A stretch of 5,495 nt of DNA from Bacteroidota bacterium. GTDB lineage: Bacteria > Bacteroidota > Ignavibacteria > Ignavibacteriales > Ignavibacteriaceae. The notes under the pieces were generated by a model. It ran no database searches, was not told the origin of the DNA, and saw only the letters and a list, made by a program, of their open reading frames with translations. Shown piece after piece: positions 5,469 through 5,495 of the stretch; positions within the stretch are counted from its first letter, which is position 1, and each line of letters begins with the position of its first letter. The stretch spans positions 1 through 5,495 of the forward strand of contig JAUZPC010000223.1 of NCBI GenBank assembly GCA_030706105.1, read 5' to 3'. Both the position numbers and the translations under genes were made by a program.

Positions 5469-5495
5469 ATGTCGAATGACAATTCCGGCAGGAAA
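5469..5495 (+). CDS. Possible first codons of a divergent gene running off the window
   Basis: An ATG at 5469 is followed by nine open codons (MSNDNSGRK) to the last base. There is no Shine-Dalgarno site before it, only a T-rich stretch and GCAA. It lies downstream of the candidate rightward promoter. Too little is visible to name a product, and it may be chance. Confidence 0.2.

Larger units (their letters stand above)
5060..5495. other. AT-rich intergenic region upstream of the hydrogenase operon
   Basis: There is no convincing complete gene in these 436 bases. The region must contain the operon promoter (minus strand), but I could not find a clear TAnnTTTG element there. A TTGACA hexamer (5225-5230, minus) has no good partner box. 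Other contents are a perfect palindrome (5254-5270), a rightward TAnnTTTG match (5316-5323), and a small GGGG-ATTA-CCCC hairpin (5324-5335) without a T tract. There is also a TTACCGGTAA palindrome (5341-5350), a 14-codon ORF (5364-5408), an imperfect 12-nt repeat ACAGCG(C/T)AATTA (5270-5281 and 5400-5411), and an ATG at 5469 open to the window edge. Confidence 0.7.

Noticed and set aside
1..5495. tRNA, rRNA, CRISPR array, transposon ends or other mobile elements
   Set aside because: I looked for clustered direct repeats, transposase motifs and tRNA-like cloverleaf ends and saw none. The gene content and order look like stable chromosomal sequence.

Overview
The window looks like a stretch of chromosome from an anaerobic or fermentative bacterium, most likely of the Bacteroidota/Ignavibacteriota (FCB) group. 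The evidence for this is the AT-rich sequence, a C-terminal TPR-type protein fragment of a kind I associate with Bacteroidota, a DUF892 protein, and a match to the Bacteroidota -7 promoter element. The lineage call is an inference from recall, not a search. Strong Shine-Dalgarno sites in front of several genes are somewhat unusual for classical Bacteroidetes, so a deeper-branching relative is possible.

Layout. Positions 1-264 (+) hold the 3' end of a gene that begins before the window. A strong hairpin at 274-305 follows and separates it from a convergent gene at 337-840 (-), a DUF892/YciE-YciF ferritin-like protein. A 250-base spacer (841-1090) carries two inverted repeats and ends in the terminator of the main operon.

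The core of the window (1091-5059, all -) is a tightly packed four-gene operon, read right to left: a stand-alone CheY-like receiver protein, a NuoE-like [2Fe-2S] subunit (hydC), a NuoF-like NADH/FMN subunit (hydB) and the catalytic [FeFe]-hydrogenase (hydA). The junctions are a 3-nt gap, an 8-nt gap and an 11-nt overlap, which suggests translational coupling. HydC and HydB form an NAD(H)-oxidising/reducing module. HydA carries an N-terminal wire of one [2Fe-2S] and three [4Fe-4S] clusters leading to the H-cluster. Together they should interconvert NAD(P)H-level electrons and H2 in the cytoplasm.

The most notable points are these. (i) HydB is a minimal NuoF core lacking both the N-terminal thioredoxin-like [2Fe-2S] domain and the C-terminal 2[4Fe-4S] domain of well-studied bifurcating HydB proteins, and no separate gene supplies them here. 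(ii) The H-cluster L1 motif reads TSCSPGW, with serine in place of the usual proton-relay cysteine. (iii) The operon starts with an unusual receiver-only protein and has no kinase nearby. (iv) The DUF892 protein appears to have lost helix-2 metal ligands. No hydrogenase maturation genes (hydE, hydF, hydG) are in the window.

The right end (5060-5495) has no clear gene. It holds a perfect 17-bp palindrome, a Bacteroidota-type promoter match pointing right, a possible 14-codon leader ORF, and perhaps the first codons of a divergent gene that continues past the window.
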